From contig NZ_CP117445.1 in the NCBI RefSeq assembly GCF_030687715.1, positions 5,073,501-5,137,500 of the forward strand: 64,000 bases of DNA, given 5' to 3'. This DNA is from Pseudomonas sp. FP2196. Lineage in GTDB: Bacteria; Pseudomonadota; Gammaproteobacteria; Pseudomonadales; Pseudomonadaceae. The notes under the pieces were generated by a model, which saw only the letters and a program-made list of their open reading frames with translations, was not told the origin of the DNA and did no database searches. Position numbers and translations under genes: made by a program. Below are positions 49,491 through 58,828 of the stretch, one piece after another (position 1 is the first letter of the stretch; each line of letters begins with the position of its first letter).

Positions 49491-49632
49491 CGCGGTCTCC
49501 CAAGTGACTTGTGCGTATAATCGCCGGTCTATTTGCAGGGCTATTTTTGTCTGGCTACCTTTTCAGACCGTGCCCCGTTGGTTTTCGATCAAAACCTTTA
49601 CTTACCCTAGCCGTTTCCAACAAGAGAGCATG

Positions 49633-50796
49633 ATGGGCGAATTCGATGCCATCCGACCTTACGACGACAGCGAAGTACCTGCGGTACTGGCAAGACTGCT
49701 CGGCGACAAGGCGTTTCTAGATATCCTCACCCACTTCCGCTTCCCGCGTTTTGCCGGTGCCTTCGGCTGGATGCTCAAACCACTTATAGCCCATCGGCTG
49801 CGTCGTGAGTTCGCCGACGTGACGTCGGTGGCGACCTTGCAGGACAAAGTCGAGTTCTACGTCGACCACACCATCGAGCGCGCCACCGACGGCGTGACCT
49901 ATACCGGTGTCGAGCAATTCAAGTCCGGCAGCGCGTATCTGTTCATCGCCAACCACCGCGACATCGTGATGGACCCGGCCTTCGTCAACTACGCCGTGTA
50001 TCACGCCGGCCTGCCGACGCCGCGTATCGCTATTGGTGACAACCTGCTGCAAAAGCCGTTTGTCAGCGATCTGATGCGCCTGAACAAAAGCTTCATCGTT
50101 CACCGTTCGATCACCGGACGCCGCGAGAAAATGGCTGCGTACCAATTGCTGTCGGCCTACATCAACCACTCGATCCGCAACGACTGCGCCTCGATCTGGA
50201 TCGCTCAGGCCGAAGGTCGGGCCAAGGACGGCGACGACCGTACCGAGTCGGCGATCCTCAAGATGTTCCACATGAGCCGCAAGGACGAGCCGTTCGGGGA
50301 AGTGATTCAGTCGCTGAACGTCACCCCGGTGTCGATCAGCTACGAATACGACCCGTGCGACCAAGCCAAGGCCCGCGAGCTGTACATCCGCGCCACCACC
50401 GGCACCTACACCAAGGCGCCGGGTGAAGATGACGTGAGCATCGCCAAGGGCATCACCGGCTACAAGGGCCGGGTGCACGTGAACTTTGCCGCGCCGATCA
50501 CCGAGCTGTTCGAAGACACCAAGCAATTGGCGATCGAGATGGACAAGCAGATTCTGGGCGGTTATCGCCTGTTCCCGGTGCATTACCTGGCGTATGCGAA
50601 GTGGGCGGATGCAGATCCGCAACTGAGCGTGCCGAAGGCTGCCGAGGTATTCCCGGCGGATGAACTGGCCAAGGCGCAGGAAGAATGGCAGCAACGCCTG
50701 GACGCCTGCCCTGAAGAGCATCGTCCGTATCTGGTGCTGCAATATGCGACGCCGGTGCGTAATCAGTATCGGGTCAAGGCTGGGTTGGCGCTGTAA
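49633..50796 (+). CDS. 1-acylglycerol-3-phosphate/glycerol-3-phosphate acyltransferase-like protein
   Basis: 387-residue PlsC-domain-like protein. The catalytic block reads FIANHRDIVMDPAF near residue 110, followed by FVSDLMRLNKSFIVHRS and IWIAQAEGRAKDGDDRTE, corresponding to acyltransferase motifs I to III. The Asp after the His is at +6 rather than +5, so the HX4D spacing is not canonical. No signal peptide and no obvious membrane spans. Two adjacent ATGs exist; the second (49633) is better spaced from AAGAGAG. Likely a phospholipid-synthesis side enzyme, but the acceptor is uncertain. Confidence 0.82.
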   Translation: MGEFDAIRPYDDSEVPAVLARLLGDKAFLDILTHFRFPRFAGAFGWMLKPLIAHRLRREFADVTSVATLQDKVEFYVDHTIERATDGVTYTGVEQFKSGSAYLFIANHRDIVMDPAFVNYAVYHAGLPTPRIAIGDNLLQKPFVSDLMRLNKSFIVHRSITGRREKMAAYQLLSAYINHSIRNDCASIWIAQAEGRAKDGDDRTESAILKMFHMSRKDEPFGEVIQSLNVTPVSISYEYDPCDQAKARELYIRATTGTYTKAPGEDDVSIAKGITGYKGRVHVNFAAPITELFEDTKQLAIEMDKQILGGYRLFPVHYLAYAKWADADPQLSVPKAAEVFPADELAKAQEEWQQRLDACPEEHRPYLVLQYATPVRNQYRVKAGLAL

Positions 50797-50814
50797 GCGC
50801 TTTCGGCAAGATAC

Positions 50815-50848
50815 AAAAACGGCGCCCTCGGGGCGCCGTTTTTTTTCC
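50815..50848 (+). terminator. Terminator downstream of acyltransferase gene
   Basis: AACGGCGCC / GGCGCCGTT stem with a CTCGG-containing loop followed by eight Ts. Also usable by the minus-strand gene beyond it because of the A run on the left. Confidence 0.88.
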
Positions 50849-50856
50849 GAAAATCA

Positions 50857-51135
50857 TCAGAAGCGGGTACTGATCCAAGAAATGAGCAGTGCCAGGCCCA
50901 GGCAGGCAAAGCCGAAGCGGTAGAAAAACCGATTCATGCGCAACGTTGCCCAATCGAGAATCGGCTCGGCGTTCGGTTGCGCCTGGCGCTGGGCGGCGAT
51001 ACTGGCCATTGCGCGCTGTTCACGGCGGCGGGTTGCGTGCAGCAGCCAACTGCCCGGGAAGGCCAGCAGCAGGGCCAACAGATTGATCAATTTGGCGGGA
51101 TGGGCGGTAAACAGCGTCATCAAGTGCAGCGACAT
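50857..51135 (-). CDS. Small membrane protein of unknown function
   Basis: 92 residues with two predicted membrane segments (about LINLLALLLAFPGSWLLHA and RFGFACLGLALLISWI) around a short basic loop ATRRREQRAM. ATG 51135 has GAGGT 6 bases upstream. I do not recognise the family. It starts divergently from the neighbouring small gene. Confidence 0.7.
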   Translation of the reverse strand: MSLHLMTLFTAHPAKLINLLALLLAFPGSWLLHATRRREQRAMASIAAQRQAQPNAEPILDWATLRMNRFFYRFGFACLGLALLISWISTRF

Positions 51136-51251
51136 CACAGACCTCAAACTTAATCGGTGTGGCAGGCGCCAGACCGACGACCGCGGCGGGATTCTACCGA
51201 AACCGGCCCCCGACGCCTCCCTTTTACGACAAATAACCCATCAATCGACCG

Positions 51252-51533
51252 ATGGCTGTCCTGTGTCACGGCTTCGTCATTTACATCGGCCACCATGCGC
51301 ACCTCGAAACGCACATGGAATGCGACATGCTTCACGCTGAAAACCAGGATCGTCTCTACCTCATCACCCCCACCGACGAACAACAAAGCCTCGTCGGCAG
51401 CCTTGCCTTCAATGTTCAGGATCGCCATTGGCTGGTGTATTGCGCCCTCGGCGGGCATCAGCATGCGGATTTGCCCGAAACCGACTTGCTGACCGGCGTC
51501 AGCGTGCTCGATTTCTACTCACAAGCCGCCTGA
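51252..51533 (+). CDS. Hypothetical small protein
   Basis: 93 residues from the first ATG, or 72 from the ATG at 51315 (MECDMLHAENQD). Contains LYLITPTDEQQSLVGSLAF and HWLVYCALGGHQ. No domain is recognised and no clear RBS precedes either ATG. A frame on the opposite strand (51150-51464) overlaps it; the plus frame is preferred because its protein is hydrophobically balanced and its codon third positions are GC-rich. Confidence 0.5.
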   Translation: MAVLCHGFVIYIGHHAHLETHMECDMLHAENQDRLYLITPTDEQQSLVGSLAFNVQDRHWLVYCALGGHQHADLPETDLLTGVSVLDFYSQAA

Positions 51534-51547
51534 CCCAGCGCCACCCT

Positions 51548-51650
51548 GTGTAGGAACTGCCGAAGGCTGTGATCTTTTGATCTTGCTTTTAAAAGACAAA
51601 GTCAAAAGATACTCCGAACGCGGCCCGAACCTTCGGCAGCTCCTACAGGG
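51548..51650. repeat. REP-like palindrome (GGCTGTGATCTTTTGATC type)
   Basis: Diverged copy: left part TAGGAACTGCCGAAGGCTGTGATC and right part GAACCTTCGGCAGCTCCTAC pair, but the inner half is degenerate (TCAAAAGATACTCCGAACGCG). Confidence 0.8.
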
Positions 51651-51683
51651 GATCGGCGTCAAGCTGGGGAATTGGTGGATATG

Positions 51684-51720
51684 AAAAAGCCCGGAGCCAT
51701 TGCTGGCACCGGGCTTTTTT
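51684..51720 (-). terminator. Terminator downstream of YajG-like gene
   Basis: Stem AAGCCCGGAGCC... / ...ACCGGGCTT flanked by AAAAA and TTTTTT, just after the minus-strand lipoprotein gene. Confidence 0.85.
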
Positions 51721-51736
51721 GCATCTGCCCAAAGGC

Positions 51737-52321
51737 TTATTCAGCGAGAACCTGACCCACCGTCGGATCCTTGAACAGACGCGTCAGCGCATCGCTCAGT
51801 ACATCACTCACCAGTTTGGTGTTGGTTTCCTGATTCGGCGCCATACCGAAACGCTGATCCAGCGATGCGCCGTAACGGCCGCTGTAGCGGCGGTTGGCAT
51901 TCTGCACGTCGGAGCGGAAGGTTGCGCCGATGGTCGCTTCGGTCACGTACATGCCTTCTTTAGGCGACTGATATTTCAGTTCCGCCAGGGTCACGGTCAA
52001 CTGGGGAGCATTCGGCGCGTTGTTGGTCGGGGTGAACCCGAGCAGACGCACGGCGGCTTCAGCCTGAGCCTGCAACTTCGGCAGGATCTGCTCGCGCTGT
52101 ACGGTGATGGCGCTGGTCTCAGGGTACAGGCCACCGCGAGTGCCCAGGGTTGGCGACGGACGACCGTCAACCACACGCACTACCACAGGCTGGCCACGGC
52201 CGACCGCAGGCAATTGCGTGGTCAGCTTCGGTTCCGGACTCAGTTGTTGCGGGCTGTGGGCGCAGCCGGCCAGAGTCAAACCGGCCACAGTGATCAAACC
52301 GAACAACAGGCGTTGCAACAT
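51737..52321 (-). CDS. YajG-family lipoprotein
   Basis: 194 residues. Signal peptide with lipobox LTLAGC (Cys19), then a YajG-type domain with GQPVVVRVVDGRPSPTLGTRGGLYPETSAI, LGFTPTNNAPNAPQLTVTLAELKY and an exposed C-terminal part. ATG 52321 is preceded by TGGAGAG; a longer frame adds 18 residues ahead of the signal peptide and is rejected. Function unknown; periplasmic side of the outer membrane predicted. Confidence 0.9.
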   Translation of the reverse strand: MLQRLLFGLITVAGLTLAGCAHSPQQLSPEPKLTTQLPAVGRGQPVVVRVVDGRPSPTLGTRGGLYPETSAITVQREQILPKLQAQAEAAVRLLGFTPTNNAPNAPQLTVTLAELKYQSPKEGMYVTEATIGATFRSDVQNANRRYSGRYGASLDQRFGMAPNQETNTKLVSDVLSDALTRLFKDPTVGQVLAE

Positions 52322-52526
52322 GCTCTTCTCTCCAGAATCAGGCACAAACAGGCCGGCAGTATAGCGGTGGGCCACTGCGGGTCACCAGCATCGCGAGGTG
52401 AATACTGAAATGTCTGACAAACCCTGTCGAAAGCGGTTCCTGTCACACATTCTTCACCGCCCATACACCTTGACGTCACGGGTCGCTGCCAACCTTCAAA
52501 CCAGTCCTCCAACAAGGTACTCGGCC

Positions 52527-52760
52527 ATGCGTTATCTGATCTCGTTGTTCGCCCCACGCCCACTGCACCGCAGCTTCGCCCTGCTCGATCGTAACGGCCA
52601 TTGTCAGGCGTTCAAGCAGTGCAGCCTGCAACCGATGGGCGATGGCTGGGTGGAAATCGAAGAAATCCGCCTGCAGTGGTTGAACCAGCCGCTGCCCGCC
52701 AGCGCCCGGGTCGTACCGCGACAAATGCGCGCACGGGCTCAAGTGCAGTTGACCATCTGA
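52527..52760 (+). CDS. Hypothetical small protein
   Basis: 77 residues starting MRYLISLFAPRPLHRSFALLD with an EIEEIRLQWLNQPLPASARV segment in the middle and a basic C-terminus. The upstream sequence CAAGGTAC gives a modest RBS. The family is not recognised; it looks conserved in composition with its neighbours. Confidence 0.65.
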   Translation: MRYLISLFAPRPLHRSFALLDRNGHCQAFKQCSLQPMGDGWVEIEEIRLQWLNQPLPASARVVPRQMRARAQVQLTI

Positions 52761-53467
52761 CCGGACGGCTAATAAAAGTCATTAAACACAACCAACTCCG
52801 CGCATTTCTTCGATACAATCTCCCCCCGATTATAAGGACGTCTCCTGATCGGGCCCCGCAACAGCGTCAATGCGCTTGCATCGACATCAAAAATCGCCCA
52901 CAGAGAGCCGCCCACACAGATCGAGTGAAGTTGGCGCGCTTGCCTGTTCTTCCGGCAAAAACCCGCTTTTCGCGAATCTGCAGAGCTGTCATGTCGCTCG
53001 GTCACTGAGCTGTTTTGCCTTCACGGGCACGGTGCCAGGCTTGGACAGCCCTTTTTTGAGGTTCACGTCTTCAAAAGAGCGTGAAAAAAACGGGTTTTCA
53101 CAACTTCACAAGAGTGTGGCGAGCAAATGAATAGTTTTGCGTCTGAACATGCACCATTAGCGTCTGAAACAGCCCAACGACACAGGACCGGATATACCTC
53201 GAATATCGGAGCCTGAAGCCTGTCCGCTACGGATTTGGTTGCACAAAACGGATGTCTCGACCATAAGTCGAATTGCCAGCCTTGCGCAGAAATGAGTTCA
53301 TTGAACCCTTGAAGCCAGGCCGCCTGCATCCGTCGAAGTTGCGAAAAATTGCGAAGATTCGGACATGGCGAACCTGACCACCGTTACCTGGGGCACCACT
53401 GACCTGCCCCGGAACGCCTGGCAGCCATGCCGACAATTTGGTGCTGCAGATTTTGGAGACGCGTTAA
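52761..53467. other. Long region upstream of mqo
   Basis: 707 bases with no convincing gene. A TACAAT -10 candidate lies at 52814-52819 without a good -35. A small perfect hairpin GTGAAAA / TTTTCAC is at 53081-53101. The second half (about 53100-53220) contains no reading frame with a usable RBS. It may be a long 5' leader or hold a small RNA. Confidence 0.4.
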
Positions 53468-54976
53468 ATGGCGCATAACGAAGCAGTCGACGTAGTACTG
53501 GTTGGGGCCGGCATCATGAGTGCCACCCTTGCCGTGCTGCTCAAAGAGCTCGATCCGGCGATCAAGCTGGAAGTTGTCGAGCTGATGGATTCCGGTGCTG
53601 CGGAGAGTTCCAACCCTTGGAACAACGCCGGTACCGGCCACGCTGGCCTGTGCGAGCTGAACTACACGCCACAGGCTGCCGATGGCAGCGTCGACATCAA
53701 GAAAGCCGTGCACATCAACACCCAGTTCGAAGTGTCCAAGCAGTTCTGGTCGTACCTGACCAAGAAAGGCACCTTCGGCTCGTGCAAGTCCTTCATCAGC
53801 CCGGTGCCGCACCTGAGTTTCGTGCAGGGCGACAAAGGCGTGTCGTTCCTCAAGGAACGATTCGACGTGTTGAGCAAGCACCACGCTTTCTCCGACATGG
53901 AATACACCGAAGATAAAGGCAAGATGGCCGAGTGGATGCCGCTGATGATGCCGGGCCGCTCGCCGGACGAAGTCCTCGCCGCAACCCGCGTGATGAACGG
54001 CACCGACGTCAACTTCGGCGCCCTGACCAATCAGTTGCTCAAGCACCTGACCAGCGCACCCGACGCCCAGGTCAAATACTGCAAGCGCGTGACCGGCCTC
54101 AAGCGTAACGGCAACGGCTGGACCGTCAGCATCAAGGACGTCAACAGCGGCAGCAGCCGTGAAGTCGACGCCAAATTCGTCTTCCTCGGTGCCGGTGGCG
54201 CGGCACTGCCGTTGCTGCAAGCCTCTGGAATCGAAGAAAGCAAAGGCTTCGGCGGCTTCCCGATCAGCGGCCAGTGGCTGCGTTGCGACAACCCGGAAGT
54301 GGTCAAACACCACCAGGCCAAGGTTTACAGCCAGGCTGCAGTGGGTTCGCCGCCGATGTCGGTGCCGCACCTGGACACCCGCGTGGTCGATGGCAAGAAA
54401 TCCCTGCTGTTCGGGCCATACGCCGGTTTCACCACCAAGTTCCTCAAGCACGGCTCCTTCATGGATCTGCCGATGTCGGTTCGCGCCGGCAACATCGGCC
54501 CGATGCTGGCGGTGGCGAAAAACAACATGGACCTGACCAAATACCTGGTTAGCGAAGTGATGCAGTCGATGGAGCAGCGTCTGGAATCCCTGCGCCGTTT
54601 CTACCCTGAAGCGAAAGCCGAAGACTGGCGCCTGGAAGTGGCCGGCCAACGGGTGCAGATCATCAAGAAAGACCCGAAAAAGGGCGGCATCCTGCAATTC
54701 GGTACCGAACTGGTGGCTGCGAAGGACGGTTCCCTCGCTGCTCTGCTCGGCGCATCCCCAGGTGCCTCGGTAACCGTTTCGATCATGCTGGAACTGATCG
54801 AGAAGTGCTTCCCGGGCAAGGCCAAGGGTGAGTGGGCTGGCAAACTGGCCGAAATCTTCCCGGCCCGTGAAAAAGTACTGGAAACCGATGCTGCGCTGTA
54901 TCGCAAGATCAACACGCAGAACAACATCGCACTGGAACTGGTTGAAGAAAGCAGCGAGACCCCAAGCTACGCTTGA
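53468..54976 (+). CDS. mqo: Malate:quinone oxidoreductase
   Basis: 502-residue membrane-associated FAD enzyme oxidising malate to oxaloacetate with reduction of quinone. The FAD-binding [20 protein letters not shown] is near residue 10, followed by the substrate-channel segment [22 protein letters not shown] and [23 protein letters not shown] near the C-terminus. GGAG lies about 12 bases before the ATG. Followed by a strong terminator and a REP pair. Confidence 0.96.
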   Translation: MAHNEAVDVVLVGAGIMSATLAVLLKELDPAIKLEVVELMDSGAAESSNPWNNAGTGHAGLCELNYTPQAADGSVDIKKAVHINTQFEVSKQFWSYLTKKGTFGSCKSFISPVPHLSFVQGDKGVSFLKERFDVLSKHHAFSDMEYTEDKGKMAEWMPLMMPGRSPDEVLAATRVMNGTDVNFGALTNQLLKHLTSAPDAQVKYCKRVTGLKRNGNGWTVSIKDVNSGSSREVDAKFVFLGAGGAALPLLQASGIEESKGFGGFPISGQWLRCDNPEVVKHHQAKVYSQAAVGSPPMSVPHLDTRVVDGKKSLLFGPYAGFTTKFLKHGSFMDLPMSVRAGNIGPMLAVAKNNMDLTKYLVSEVMQSMEQRLESLRRFYPEAKAEDWRLEVAGQRVQIIKKDPKKGGILQFGTELVAAKDGSLAALLGASPGASVTVSIMLELIEKCFPGKAKGEWAGKLAEIFPAREKVLETDAALYRKINTQNNIALELVEESSETPSYA

Positions 54977-54987
54977 TCTTGCCGCAT

Positions 54988-55016
54988 AAAAAAACGCCCC
55001 GATCGGGGCGTTTTTT
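54988..55016 (+). terminator. Terminator downstream of mqo
   Basis: Stem AACGCCCC-GATC-GGGGCGTT, T run after; A run in front makes it bidirectional. Confidence 0.93.
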
Positions 55017-55028
55017 ATGTCTGTCAGA

Positions 55029-55114
55029 AGCAAAAGATCGCAGCCTGCGGCAGCTCCTACATGGGAGTAATTTACACCCTGTAGGAGCTGCCGAAGGCTG
55101 CGATCTTTTGATCT
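55029..55114. repeat. REP-like palindrome (GGCTGCGATCTTTTGA type)
   Basis: GCAAAAGATCGCAGCCTGCGG left arm and its partner CCGAAGGCTGCGATCTTTTG at right, with inner CAGCTCCTACATG / GTAGGAGCTG. It lies between convergent genes. Confidence 0.87.
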
Positions 55115-55126
55115 TGTCGTTTGACC

Positions 55127-55414
55127 TTAGCCGCGGGCTTTTGCTATCAGCTCGATGTATTCCGGGGCGTTGCGCTGATCCGCGATCAGGTCAACGAAGG
55201 TTTTGCCCTGCTCATCCTTGCCGTCCACGTCATAACCGGCGGCAACGAAGAACGTCAAGAACCGCTCGAAGTCATCGATGCGCAGGCCACGATAGGCCTT
55301 GATCAGTTTGTGCAGCGACGGCGAGGTGGCGTCGACCGGTTCAAAATCGAGGAACAGCTTGATCTGCTCATCGCCGATCTCGTCACCAATCACTTGTTTC
55401 TTATCTTTACGCAT
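55127..55414 (-). CDS. PA4642-family small protein
   Basis: 95 residues, all cytoplasmic: MRKDKKQVIGDEIGDEQIKLFLDFEPVDATSPSLHKLI, then FERFLTFFVAAGYDVDGKDEQGKTFVDLIADQR and ending IAKARG. I recognise it as the small protein between mqo and hpt in P. aeruginosa (PA4642 family). Function not known. Confidence 0.83.
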   Translation of the reverse strand: MRKDKKQVIGDEIGDEQIKLFLDFEPVDATSPSLHKLIKAYRGLRIDDFERFLTFFVAAGYDVDGKDEQGKTFVDLIADQRNAPEYIELIAKARG

Positions 55415-55476
55415 TGCCGACTCCAGCTCGCAGACATTTCACGGGCGGGCAGTTTACCCCTGCCCCGCCGCCGGGC

Positions 55477-55956
55477 TCAACGCGCGCGCACGCTGCCGGT
55501 GTGCAAATCGCCCCAGATATGGCCGTTGGCGTAACTGAGGAACTGCACATAGACGGTGTCGTTACGCAGCAGATCGATCACCACGCGGTATTGGGCCAGC
55601 GGGTAAAACAGCGTCAGGGTTTTACTTTTGTCGTCATAAACCGGTTTTTTCAGGCTTTTGCTTTCGCCATCAAAACTGACCAGCACCTGATTGATCGTCG
55701 CGCCTTTGTTCAGGGGCTTGCCCTTGAGACGGATCATCAGCGACGAGGTGACCGGAATCGGCTGCTGATTGGATTGGCGTTGCGCACCGACGACCACCGA
55801 ATAGTCGGTGACTTGCAGCAGTTGCTGATGTTCCGGCTCGGCATCGCGCAGGGTCAGATCGTCCGGCGGCAGGAATTGACTGTGCATCGGCGCGGCGGAC
55901 AGAGGCAGGCTGAGGATCAGCAAGAGGGCGGCAAAGCTGCGGATCAAGAGGCTCAT
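55477..55956 (-). CDS. Hypothetical secreted protein
   Basis: 159 residues with a signal peptide (SLLIRSFAALLLILSLPLSA) and a beta-rich mature part: PDDLTLRDAEPEHQQLLQVTDYSVVVGAQ and DDKSKTLTLFYPLAQYRVVIDLLRNDTVYV. ATG 55956 places the signal peptide at the very start. No named domain recognised; conserved position between the PA4642-type gene and hpt. Confidence 0.75.
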   Translation of the reverse strand: MSLLIRSFAALLLILSLPLSAAPMHSQFLPPDDLTLRDAEPEHQQLLQVTDYSVVVGAQRQSNQQPIPVTSSLMIRLKGKPLNKGATINQVLVSFDGESKSLKKPVYDDKSKTLTLFYPLAQYRVVIDLLRNDTVYVQFLSYANGHIWGDLHTGSVRAR

Positions 55957-56002
55957 GGCTGGCTCCGGGGACGGGCCGAGCACTCTAGCATGGGATTAAA
56001 AG

Positions 56003-56086
56003 CAAAAGATCGCAGCGTTCCGCAGCTCCTACAGGTTTACATCAATCCCATGTAGGAGCTGCCGAAGGCTGCGATCTTTTGATCTT
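56003..56086. repeat. REP-like palindrome (GGCTGCGATCTTTTGA type)
   Basis: AAAGATCGCAGCGTTCCGCAG paired with TGCCGAAGGCTGCGATCTTT. The right arm reaches within 3 bases of the hpt stop codon. Confidence 0.87.
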
Positions 56087-56088
56087 GC

Positions 56089-56646
56089 TTACATGCCTTT
56101 AACGGCGAAGATCCCGTTGGCGTTACGCCAGTAGCCTTTGTAGTCCATGCCGTAACCGAAGATGTAACGGTCAATGCATGGCAGGCCGACGAAATCGGCT
56201 TTCAGGTCAGGACGCGCCTTGCGGTCGTGATCCTTGTCGATCAGCACGGCGGTGTGCACTTTGCGCGCACCGGCGTGTTTGCAGAAGTCGATGATCGCGC
56301 CCAGGGTGTGACCTTCGTCGAGGATGTCGTCGATGATCAGCACGTCGCGGTCGATGAACGACACTTCCGGTTTGGCTTTCCAGAACAGATCGCCGCCGCT
56401 GGTTTCATTGCGATAACGGGTCGCGTGCAGGTAAGACGCTTCCAGCGGGAATTGCAGATGGGTCAGCAGTTTACCGGAGAAGATCAGGCCGCCATTCATG
56501 ACGCAGAACACCACCGGGTTGCTGTCAGCCAGTTGCTCGTTGATTTGTGCACCGACGCGGGCGATGGCCGCCTCGACTTCAGACTCGGTGTACAGGCAGT
56601 CAGCCTCTCGCATGATTTGACGGATATGCTCGAGATCAGCGGACAT
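56089..56646 (-). CDS. hpt: Hypoxanthine-guanine phosphoribosyltransferase
   Basis: 185-residue purine salvage enzyme forming IMP or GMP from base plus PRPP. The PRPP motif VLIIDDILDEGHTLG is near residue 103, with the flexible-loop segment YRNETSGGDL near 77 and DFVGLPCIDRYIFGYGMDYKGYWRN near the C-terminus. Divergent from upp across a 165-bp region, so purine and pyrimidine salvage genes share a control region. Confidence 0.95.
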   Translation of the reverse strand: MSADLEHIRQIMREADCLYTESEVEAAIARVGAQINEQLADSNPVVFCVMNGGLIFSGKLLTHLQFPLEASYLHATRYRNETSGGDLFWKAKPEVSFIDRDVLIIDDILDEGHTLGAIIDFCKHAGARKVHTAVLIDKDHDRKARPDLKADFVGLPCIDRYIFGYGMDYKGYWRNANGIFAVKGM

Positions 56647-56811
56647 GGCGCTCTCCAGGGGGTGGCGGATTCAGGAAAAGCGGGCAAAGGTACGCATCAA
56701 GCGAGGCCAGATCAAGCCTTTATGGACTAACGTACTCAATGTCCTATAGGACATCACCCTCGGATAGATTAATCTAGGCCGGTTTTTTTGCCCGCCGCCG
56801 GAGCCTTTCCC

Positions 56812-57450
56812 ATGCCCATCCTCGAGATCCGCCATCCGCTGATCCGTCATAAACTCGGCCTGATGCGCCGCGCTGACATCAGCACCAAGAATTTCCGCGA
56901 GCTCGCTCAGGAAGTCGGCGCACTGTTGACCTATGAAGCTACAAAAGATTTGCCGCTCGAATCCTACGATATCGCAGGTTGGTGCGGCACCGTGTCGGTC
57001 GAGAAAATCGCCGGCAAGAAGATCACCGTCGTGCCGATCCTGCGCGCCGGCATCGGCATGCTCGAAGGCGTGCTGAGCCTGATCCCGGGTGCCAAGGTCA
57101 GCGCTGTGGGCGTTGCCCGCAACGAAGAAACCCTGCAAGCGCACACCTATCTGGAAAAACTGGTTCCGGAAATCAATGAACGCCTGGCCATGATCATCGA
57201 CCCGATGCTCGCTACCGGCAGCTCCATGGTTGCAACCATCGACCTGCTGAAGAAGGCTGGCTGCAGAGATATCCGCGCGATGGTGCTGGTTGCCGCGCCG
57301 GAAGGCATTGCCGCCGTAGAAAAGGCTCACCCGGACGTGACCATCTACACCGCTTCCATCGATGAACGTTTGAACGAACACGGCTACATCATCCCAGGGC
57401 TGGGCGATGCCGGTGACAAGATCTTCGGCACCAAGCAGAAGGACGCGTGA
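56812..57450 (+). CDS. upp: Uracil phosphoribosyltransferase
   Basis: 212 residues; converts uracil and PRPP to UMP. Starts [19 protein letters not shown], with [14 protein letters not shown] near 82, the PRPP-binding [21 protein letters not shown] near 129 and a C-terminal [18 protein letters not shown] longer frame adds 8 residues without family support. The uraA start follows its stop by 2 bases. Confidence 0.96.
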   Translation: MPILEIRHPLIRHKLGLMRRADISTKNFRELAQEVGALLTYEATKDLPLESYDIAGWCGTVSVEKIAGKKITVVPILRAGIGMLEGVLSLIPGAKVSAVGVARNEETLQAHTYLEKLVPEINERLAMIIDPMLATGSSMVATIDLLKKAGCRDIRAMVLVAAPEGIAAVEKAHPDVTIYTASIDERLNEHGYIIPGLGDAGDKIFGTKQKDA

Positions 57451-57452
57451 CC

Positions 57453-58727
57453 ATGCAGCAAGAGTTCAACGATCCGCTCTGGCGCACGGTGCTGTCCGGC
57501 GCCCAGATGCTGTTCGTGGCTTTCGGCGCCCTGGTGCTGATGCCGCTGATCACGGGCCTTGACCCGAACGTGGCACTGTTTACCGCAGGTCTTGGGACGA
57601 TTCTGTTCCAGATCGTCACCGGCCGTCAGGTCCCGGTGTTCCTCGCGTCGAGCTTCGCTTTCATCACCCCGATCATTCTCGCCAAGGGCCAGTTTGGCCT
57701 CGCCGCGACCATGGGTGGCGTGATGGCGGCCGGTTTCGTCTACACCTTCCTGGGCCTTGCGGTGAAGATCAAAGGCACAGGCTTTATCGACCGCCTGCTG
57801 CCGCCGGTGGTGATTGGTCCGGTGATCATTTCCATCGGCCTGGCCATGGCGCCGATTGCCGCGAACATGGCAATGGGCAAGGCGGGTGACGGTTCCGAAC
57901 TGATCCACTACCAGACCGCGATGATGATCTCGATGCCGGCGCTGCTGACCACGTTGATCGTGGCGGTGTTCGGCAAAGGCATCTTCCGTCTGGTGCCGAT
58001 CATTTCCGGCGTACTGGTCGGTTTCGCCATGGCCTTCTATTTCGGCGTGGTCGATACCGCGAAGATTGCCGCCGCTCCATGGTTTGCGATTCCGCACTTC
58101 ACCGCACCGGAATTCAACTGGCAGGCGATTCTGTTCATCGTTCCGGTGGCGCTGGCACCGGCCATTGAACACATCGGCGGTGTGATTGCGGTGGGTAGCG
58201 TGACCGGTCGCGACTATCTGAAGAAGCCGGGCCTGCATCGCACCCTGCTCGGTGACGGCATTGCCACCACCGCTGCCGGCCTGTTCGGCGGCCCGCCAAA
58301 CACCACTTACGCCGAAGTGACTGGCGCCGTGATGTTGACCAAGAACTACAACCCGAAAATCATGACCTGGGCGGCGATATTCGCCATCAGCCTGGCGTTC
58401 ATCGGCAAGTTCGGCGCCCTGCTGCAAAGCATTCCGGTGCCGGTGATGGGCGGGATTCTGTGCCTGTTGTTCGGCTCGATCGCGGCGGTGGGGATGAACA
58501 CCCTGATCCGCCACAAGATTGATCTGGGCGAAGCACGCAATCTGGTGATCGTTTCGGTGACGCTGGTATTCGGGATTGGTGGTGTGCTGGTCGGCACCGG
58601 CACTGGCCCGGATGACTTCGGTCTCAAAGGCATCGCGCTGTGCGCGGTGGTGGCGATTGCGCTGAACCTGATTCTGCCGGGCAATGATGGCTGGAAGAAC
58701 AAGAAGGCGGATGAGCCGCTGATCTAA
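57453..58727 (+). CDS. uraA: Uracil:H+ symporter UraA
   Basis: 424-residue nucleobase-cation symporter-2 (NAT) family uracil permease with about 14 membrane segments. The signature VALAPAIEHIGGVIAVGSVTG near residue 230 holds the uracil- and proton-binding Glu and the following GDGIATTAAGLFGGPPNTTYAE. Transcribed with upp, so uracil is taken up and converted to UMP together. Ends close to a REP pair. Confidence 0.95.
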   Translation: MQQEFNDPLWRTVLSGAQMLFVAFGALVLMPLITGLDPNVALFTAGLGTILFQIVTGRQVPVFLASSFAFITPIILAKGQFGLAATMGGVMAAGFVYTFLGLAVKIKGTGFIDRLLPPVVIGPVIISIGLAMAPIAANMAMGKAGDGSELIHYQTAMMISMPALLTTLIVAVFGKGIFRLVPIISGVLVGFAMAFYFGVVDTAKIAAAPWFAIPHFTAPEFNWQAILFIVPVALAPAIEHIGGVIAVGSVTGRDYLKKPGLHRTLLGDGIATTAAGLFGGPPNTTYAEVTGAVMLTKNYNPKIMTWAAIFAISLAFIGKFGALLQSIPVPVMGGILCLLFGSIAAVGMNTLIRHKIDLGEARNLVIVSVTLVFGIGGVLVGTGTGPDDFGLKGIALCAVVAIALNLILPGNDGWKNKKADEPLI

Positions 58728-58756
58728 ACGTTTAGATCTTTGGTGCCTGACACATT

Positions 58757-58826
58757 GCTATCGCGAGCAGGCTCACTCCTACAGGTATTGCGTTGGACCT
58801 TGTAGGAGCGGGCTTGCCCGCGATGC
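58757..58826. repeat. REP palindrome pair (GCGAGCAGGCTCACTCC / GGAGCGGGCTTGCCCGC)
   Basis: Inverted REP halves between convergent uraA and hemH; the right half is a variant (GCGGGCTTGCCCGC), suggesting pairing of two REP subtypes. Confidence 0.8.
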
Positions 58827-58828
58827 TT

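Noticed and set aside
51150..51464. Minus-strand 104-residue frame overlapping the 51252 small protein
   Set aside because: It would start within the next gene's frame and has no RBS or conserved look; the plus-strand frame is better, but neither is certain.
53384..55033. 549-residue open frame antisense to mqo
   Set aside because: Overlaps a clear mqo with intact FAD motif; its composition is typical of shadow frames.
57384..58514. 376-residue open frame antisense to upp and uraA
   Set aside because: His/Arg-rich shadow of two well-supported genes.
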